Below are positions 57,501-64,000 of a stretch of 64,000 nucleotides of DNA, piece by piece (positions within the stretch are counted from its first letter, which is position 1; the number at the start of each line of letters is the position of its first letter). This DNA is from Quercus robur (taxonomy: Eukaryota; Streptophyta; Magnoliopsida; Fagales; Fagaceae): NCBI RefSeq assembly GCF_932294415.1, contig NC_065539.1, positions 49,123,501-49,187,500 on the forward strand, written 5' to 3'. The position numbers were made by a program, and so were the translations under genes. The notes under the pieces were generated by a model. It was given only the letters and a program-made list of their open reading frames with translations. It ran no database searches and was not told the origin of the DNA.

Positions 57501-60500
57501 AAATATCCTTTGGTGGCTTGGGAAAATGTGTGTTTACCTGTTGAAATTGGTGGTTTGGGGATAAGAAGTGTGGTGTCATTTAATCAAGCTTATTAGGGAA
57601 ATGACTGTGGAGATATGGTCATGAAGTTACCCATCTTTGGTTGCGAGTTATCTTCACAAAATATGGTGAGGGTCAAGGGGGGTGGAGTACTAAAGTTTGC
57701 AGGAGGACTTATGGGTGTGGCCTATGGAGAAGCATTAATGAAGGGTGGGAGAGCTTTTCTAAGCATCTGTCTTTTGTAGTGGGCGAAGGCACTTGTATTT
57801 GCTTTTGGCATGATAGGTGGATTGGTGATAGTACTCTAAAAGATCTCTATCTTGAGCTCTATGTGTGTTCAGCGGTCAAGGATGCTTGTATCTCTGAGGT
57901 TTTATGGATTCTAGAAGGGGGTACTGTTAGAGTGTGGGATTTAAGGTTTTATAGAGCTTTTGAATATTGGGAGCTAGCTGCATCTTATTCTCTACTTCAG
58001 CTTATCTAAACTCGTATTCCTCGGGATGATAGGAGAGATACTCTTTATTGGCGGCTCAAAGATGATGGTAAGTTTGACACCCGGTCTTACTACCATGCGA
58101 TTTGAGGTGCTTCAAATTCTTTGTTTCCTTGGAAGGGTGTTTGGAAACCAAAGATTCCTAAGCACGTGGCGTTCTTTTTGTGGATAGTTTGACATGGTCG
58201 GATCCTCACTTTGGATAATCGAATGCTTAAGGGTCGCCTTTTGGCTAATTGGTGTTGTATGTGTTGTTGTGATGGGGAGTTGGTAGACCGCTTTCTTCTT
58301 CATTGTCCTGTTACTCATTCCCAATGGACTTTTATGCTTCAGGCTTTTAGTATTCATTGGGTTATGCCAAGATCGGTGGCGGGTTTGTTATCTTGTTGGC
58401 ATCAGTGGCTTGGGAAGCATAATTCGTACATTTGGAATTTGGTTTTAGGGTGCGCACCCTAATGTGGATTGTGTGATTGGAACGAAATCATTGTTCCTTT
58501 GAGGACAATGAGAAGACGTTGGATGAGTTAAAGGTTTTATACCAACGTAGTCTTTTGGAGTGGTCTCGTTGTTGGGGTTTTACTGATTGTTCTTCTCTCT
58601 CTGAGTTTATGTCTTCCCTTAGCTTAGTTTCCTGATTACCCTCTTTTTGTTGTGTTGTTTGTTCTATTATTTCTTGTTGTTCATCATCATGAACATCTTG
58701 TATTTTTCCTTATTTACTCATTAATTATAGTCTTCTGATTACCTGTAAAAAAAAAAAAAAAAGATTTGATATTTGAGTTTTAAGGGTTTTAAGGGTTTTT
58801 TTTTTTTTTTTAAATTAAAATTTTTTTTTCAAGTAATAAGGGAAACTGTAGCATAAGAGCTTCCTAAAAATTACAATTGAAGACTCAAATGGTCCATGAT
58901 ATCAACTAAAGAATTACAAGAACCCTCCCCCCCTCTCAAAATCATGGTGCATCATTCAAATAAGAACGTACAAAAATAGATTTGATTTCAATTATAGATC
59001 TCTCTACTCCATCAGATGTGCAGCTATTCTGCTCCCTCCAAATTACCTGCATGATGCAAGGAGGAATTGCTGCTCACGCAAGAGTATTTTTATGCCTTCC
59101 ATCCATCCCTTTTCAATAAGAGATTTCAGATTATGTTTAACACCTTGTACATCGTCACCCGATGCATCCTGATTTCTAAACACAAAGAAAACAAGGGACC
59201 ACAAATCATGAGCCATTGGGCAATGAAGCAAAAGATGACCCACAGATTCTCTACTATCCTTACACATACTACACCAGTCAACCAGTACTGGTTAATCTTG
59301 AGTTCAAAGAAATTTCCTGAAGGTCTATACTGCTTAAGGCTCTGTTCATCTTCATATGGAAATTTCCACTGATTCCTCAGAAGAAATTTTTCTACGTGTA
59401 TTCCTCTTCCTTATTAGATTATTTCTAGTTGTTTATTCACTGCATTGACAAGGAGTCATGGCCCTTTGTGTCTTGCATGACTGATTTTATTTTAAGCCTT
59501 CTCCTTTCTACTTTGTGTTGCTTAATCCAGTGGCCACTCGGATCTGCTTGTTGATAATCCTGGTCAAATAATTCCTCTGAGAACACCATCACCTCCTTTG
59601 GCTTTTGAAAACAATCACTCTTTTGGGGATTTTCATCCTTCTTTTGGTGAATCTCAATGGTAAGTTTTAGATTTAATTCTACTTAGGAAAAAGAGAGTAA
59701 GTTTTAGGTTTAATTCTGCATGTTGCTTTCTGAAAAGAATCTCTCTTGAGGTTTTTCATCCTCCTTTTGGTAAAGCTCAATGGTAAGTTTTAGGTTCAAT
59801 TCTCTATGTATGCGTGTGCATGCACCATTCATGTGTGTTTGAAAAAATTCATAAAACTCAAAAAAGTATCAGCAATTGGTGATTTTTGGAATTGCTAATT
59901 TGCCATGTGAGAACATTCTGCCACTGGTTTTGTAATTTTAAGCTGGAATTTTTGACCATGTGTCCACTTATGGTGCATGAGAACCCATGCTTTAGGTTTC
60001 AGGCTTTGGTCCAAGTCCACAACACTTGGGCATTCCAGTTCTTCCAAACAATGGTTCTTTTATCTTCCTTTATGGTTACTCTTTGCTGTGGAATCTTTGG
60101 AAAAAAGATAATCGATCTGTATGCATGAAATAATCATTTAAGGGCGACATGCGTGGTTGTAGATTTTTGTTGGTGGTTTACTTACATTGCTTAATTTGTT
60201 CAATTTCCTACCTCCTCTTCCCCCTCCTTGCTTGGTGATCTCCATTTGATCAATTTACATTTCATAATACAGGCCTGCTTCATTTTCCACTCCATTGGAT
60301 AATCGGCCTAGGTCACCAGTCAATTATGCTGATTTGCTGGATCATCAAGATCAACCATCAGTTTCACCCTATTTAGGTTCTGATGCTTCTGCAAGAAGTT
60401 TTTCAACTGATACTGGTGGTGTTCAAGTCCTGAAAAGAACCAGGTCCCCACCTTTACAATCTGGGAGCGAAGTTCTACAGGATAATTTGCATTTTGCTCA

Positions 60501-63500
60501 AAGTGGCTCTAAAAGGTAAACTACATAAATATTATTAGATATGTTCGATTTGTTGTTTGTTGTAATTCTTCCTTGGGGCAATAGTCTAACATTGATGTCA
60601 GTTAACATTATTTGCATACAAGTATACATATTTATTTTCTTCAAAAAAAATTATACATATATTTTTGTATTTTTTACAAAAAAAATCTGTGAATGCACAC
60701 AACACAACAACAATAAAGCCTTAAGTAACACCAAAACAAAATAAGGAAAGGAGTTTTCTTGAACATTTAGTTGCAACCTAAAAGAATAGTATTAAACTTT
60801 GCACCCAGATGATGTGGCCGCAATACCTTTTAGAGGGAAAAAGAAGAGAGGAAAAAACTCATTTTGGAAAATGAGAAGTTACATCTTCTGATTAAAAAAA
60901 ATGGATTTTAATATTAACCCCTATAAAGTGCTAAAGAGAGCATTATTAGTTAGAGAGGGAGAGCTCTATTATACCAGCAGGATTTTGAGGTGAAGTTTTA
61001 AGTAAGAGAGTAGTGGGATGGTCATGGGACAGAAATGGTAGAAAGCCTAACAGAGGTCTGTTAGCATTTTCGTATGAAAGGGACAATTTCTTGGTATAAC
61101 ATTAGAAAATTGACCAAGTAGTTGATTCTTGTAAAGTGGTGTTTATTTATAATTTTTGTTCAGAATATGAGGAGATGAGACTAGTGGTGGAGCCAGGAAT
61201 TTAGGTCGGGGGGGCAAGATAAAAAGACAAGATTGAAAGTCAAAAACTAATCTAAAAAAATTTAAACGTGAATATTAAGAGTATGCAATATACCTGTGAC
61301 TATATAAACGTGACTCAATGACTTGAATTCTTTAAAAAACTCAACTTGAATGCTTTTAAAAACTCAACAGAAACTCTAATAGCTTGTTTGAATAGAGGGG
61401 AGTAGAGTAAAGCGAGGGAGAGTAAGATAAATTACCTTATTTGGATTTTTTTAAGGGAGGAGGGGGAGAGATTTGGAGGGGTTCTAATTACTTCTAATCC
61501 CTCATTTTTAATTCCCCTAAATTAGAGAGATATGGAGGAAGAGTAGAGCATAGAAATATTTGACCAAATGAATTATCAAATTTAAAACTTCTTTTTTTTA
61601 AAAGCTAATTATTTTCCTCCCTTTACTTAATTTTAAAAACATTCAATTTTTTTTTTTTTAAATAAATATGGGAGGCATGCTTTATACTGTACTATATATA
61701 CACTTTTTTTTTCAGAGTTCTATTAGTATTAGGCTGCTGTGATTCCTATTCCGTATAGGCATATATCATTAGCAGTAGGTTTTTTTTTTTTTTTTTAATG
61801 ATTACTAGGTGGGACCCATAGTTCTATATTAGAGTTATAGTAGTCTCAGAGTTCTAGTTAAGGCTGCTGAATTCTGAACCATGTAGCAGTAGGTTGTTCC
61901 CAATAAATAGAAAAGTTTTTTGGCTTTTTTGTAGAGGGGCAAATAATACATTTCAATGCAATATACTGCCATTATTAGTAAAAATTTTGGAAGTTCAGGG
62001 GGGGCAGGTGCCCCCCCCCCCCCCCCAATCCCTCCGCCCTTGGATGAGACACATGAGAGTGCAAACAAACACATAGATGCTTAAACAAAACACATAGATC
62101 TTCTCCTCCTTTACCCAAGCCACCCATTAAAGAAAAAAGAAAGAACTTTACGTCTAAGTGGTTTGTTGCATGATTTCCTTGCCAGGCCTTCAATATCTCC
62201 TCCTATGTTGGGCACTAGGTCGAATTTCGTTTCTACTTCAGATTCTCAAATTCATCAGAGGTTTTCACCATCTGCAATCAATCCTGTCACCGAAGTTGCA
62301 GCAACGAAGCTCACCAGCTCCCCAGCTCCCAAAAGAACGAGGTCACCGCCTTTGCTTTCTAGTGATCGAGTCTTTCCTGATTATTCTGATTCCACCCAAG
62401 ATGATACTGAACGGTAAAGGTGCACTGATTCCATTAATTGCTTATATTAGTCATGCTTTATATATAATAATATTGTGTTTTCTAATATTTCCATGTAATT
62501 TACAGAGAAATGCAGGCCAAGGCAAAGCGATTAGCTCGTTTCAAAGTTGAATTAAATGCAAATGTGCAAGATGGTCCTGATTTTGCTGACCAAAAAGCAA
62601 ATAAACATGAGCAGTCTATGGTGGAGAGGCAAAAATATGTTGGGAACCACCCTCCAGAATTGGCAGGAGATTTCACCAATGGCCACGTTTCATCTGATTA
62701 TGATGCCTCAGAATCATCTACCATCATAACAGGGTCATGTCCAGATATGTGTCCCGGTGTGTCTCTTAACTTACTGATCTAGGATTGCAGTCTTTTTGTT
62801 GAGTTTAGATTTCTTTTTTAATTGTTTGGCGAAGAAGAAATACAGATTTTGGAAAAATCCCATATATTTTACTTTTTAATCTTAGTTATATCAGGTTTTC
62901 TAGTAACTCAAAGCAAATATCTGTCCTGTATTTATGCAGAAGTTGTAAGTGTATGAAATTTTAATTATGAGTTAGGAATTTGCTTTCTTTTCCAGAGTCA
63001 GAGAGGGCAGAACGTGAAAGAAAAGGGGATCTAGATCAATTTGAACGCTTGGATGGTGATAGAAATCAAACCAGTAAATCCCTTGCTGTTAAGAAGGTAG
63101 TCCCCTTGTATCACCTTGGACTTTTTGTATAAAGCAAATTGTTATCTGTTCTTGGATTACTTTGGGCCATACATCATTCATATGAGGTTCTTGTACTATT
63201 CTTACACAGTATACTAGGACAGCTGAGAGGGAAGCAGGTTTGATACGTCCCATGCCAATCCTGCAGAAGACGATTGATTATCTGCTCAATTTGCTAGATC
63301 AGCCTTATGATGACAAGTTTCTTGGCGTATATAACTTCTTGTGGGATAGGATGAGGGCAATCCGAATGGACCTGAGGATGCAGCACATTTTCAATCAAGG
63401 GGCTATTGTTATGCTGGAGCAGATGGTATATCCTCAATATGATATCTTTAATTTCTGGTTAATTTTATAGTCTGCAAAGGCTTTTGCATTATATTTATTT

Positions 63501-64000
63501 TTTGGCATATGCTTTCTGCATCACCTTTAAAATACTGTACTTCTGTCAGGGTGGAGGTCCAAAAAGGAATACTTCTTGGTTGTAGAGTGCATGTTTAGAT
63601 GCAAGCATGTGTAACTGACCTCTTTAGTTGAGTTATATGGCAACAAGCATCTACTGGATTGATAACTAAGTGACTTTTTAGCGATTCTTGTAGTGGTGGT
63701 ACATTTATTATGCATTTTGAATATATAAAGTTGTTGATTATGTATGTATGAAAGAAATCGGGAGCACCCACTATCCTCATGTTATATATGATTTTTGATG
63801 CTGTAGTTGGAGTCATGTTTGGAGAATGAAAGGCAAATTAATTTATTGTGCATTGTTTTATTGGTGGATATGCATGTGTTTGTTAATGTGCAAAGCTTCA
63901 TTGGATCATTTTCAAAACTAATCTGTTTGCCCATTGTTGTGGGTTTCAGATAAGACTTCACATAATTGCAATGCATGAATTATGTGAACACACCAAAGGA
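51543..64000 (+). CDS. SAC3B: SAC3B-like mRNA-export (TREX-2) scaffold protein, 5' part
   Basis: Plant SAC3/GANP family protein, expected to scaffold the nuclear-pore TREX-2 complex for mRNA export. Eleven exons fit in phase: 51543-51703, 52159-52263, 52947-53036, 53855-54085, 59531-59659, 60273-60515, 62186-62413, 62506-62756, 62996-63096, 63210-63425 and 63950-64000 (cut by the window), 602 codons so far. The N-terminal 400 residues are Ser/Pro-rich with repeated motifs ([33 protein letters not shown] twice). The conserved part starts at [15 protein letters not shown] (about 474 on), the hallmark opening of the SAC3 domain, and continues through [20 protein letters not shown] and [18 protein letters not shown]. 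Start: ATG 51543, with an in-frame stop upstream; a second ATG follows immediately. Intron 4 holds two L1 copies and intron 6 a hAT-type element. The rest of the SAC3 domain lies beyond 64000. Confidence 0.9.
54500..58762 (+). mobile_element. L1-type LINE, near-complete ORF2 but decayed
   Basis: In intron 4 of the SAC3B-like gene and in the same orientation. The endonuclease (EEP/APE) domain at 54906-55652 starts [20 protein letters not shown] and has VCFQETK, GVYGP, GDFN and SNHY motifs; it is closed by a TAG at 55653, after which the frame resumes. Reverse transcriptase spans about 56380-57170 ([44 protein letters not shown]). The thumb, connection and zinc-knuckle regions follow to about 58600, then a 3' UTR and A tail at 58747-58762. 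At least five stops or frameshifts make it non-functional. A 92-bp tandem duplication repeats the catalytic segment. The 5' edge is uncertain and no target duplication was found. Confidence 0.85.
58822..59292 (-). mobile_element. 5'-truncated L1 3' fragment, opposite orientation
   Basis: Minus-strand frame [20 protein letters not shown] is the zinc-knuckle region of plant L1 ORF2. It is followed by the C-terminal residues, a 3' UTR ending ttacttg and an A tail (T runs at 58797-58830). Only about 470 bp is present. It lies directly downstream of the larger plus-strand L1, so the two copies face tail to tail. Confidence 0.75.
61182..62042. mobile_element. Non-autonomous hAT-type element in SAC3B intron 6
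   Basis: An 861-bp insert with imperfect terminal inverted repeats TAGTGGTGGAGCC and, from the right end, CAAGGGCGGAGGG. It is flanked by perfect 8-bp direct repeats gatgagac at 61174-61181 and 62043-62050. C-rich and G-rich tracts lie next to both ends (gggggggc and a run of about 16 C). No transposase frame. TIR form is like that of the element at 14689-15508, so both may belong to one group. It ends about 140 bases before exon 7 of the host gene. Confidence 0.75.

Overview
This is an AT-rich plant nuclear window from a eudicot, with interrupted genes, a chloroplast-type pyruvate phosphate dikinase and dense transposon remnants. A woody species of the oak/chestnut kind is plausible from the style of its short repeats, but that is a weak inference. 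All gene models were built by hand from reading frames, splice sites and phase. No alignment or transcript was available.

Six protein-coding genes are supported. In order: a SpoU/TrmH-type RNA 2'-O-methyltransferase (minus, 831-2407, last exon outside the window); PPDK, a complete 20-exon, 962-residue pyruvate phosphate dikinase (minus, 4873-13947) with a plastid-targeting first exon; an RF298-like RING E3 ligase (minus, 28179-35028, two coding exons split by a 4.2 kb intron); a 72-residue twin-CX9C protein resembling COA4 (plus, 39754-40692); a 139-residue cytosolic-type methionine-R-sulfoxide reductase B (minus, 45005-46619); and the 5' part of a SAC3B-like mRNA-export protein (plus, 51543 to the window end, 11 exons). 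The genes have unrelated jobs; there is no operon or cluster logic.

The remainder is mostly mobile DNA. 14.7-23.5 kb is a transposon graveyard: a hAT-type element with an 8-bp target duplication, a ~1 kb repeat present twice (one copy interrupted by a 5'-truncated L1 with a 23-bp target duplication), a Tourist-like MITE, and a three-level nest (MITE split by a hAT-like element split by an L1). Also present are tRNA-derived SINEs with A and B boxes, two long-TIR Mutator-like elements with 9-bp target duplications that carry gene-like cargo, several other L1 copies inside introns of RF298 and SAC3B, a second hAT-type element inside SAC3B, and a decayed hAT transposase region at 47.8-49.4 kb.

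No previously undescribed system such as a gene cluster or defence island is evident. The most useful second looks are the probable Pack-MULEs, the nested insertions that can be ordered in time, the GC-AG intron and possible internal promoter of PPDK, and the phase-symmetric repeated exons of the SAC3B-like gene.
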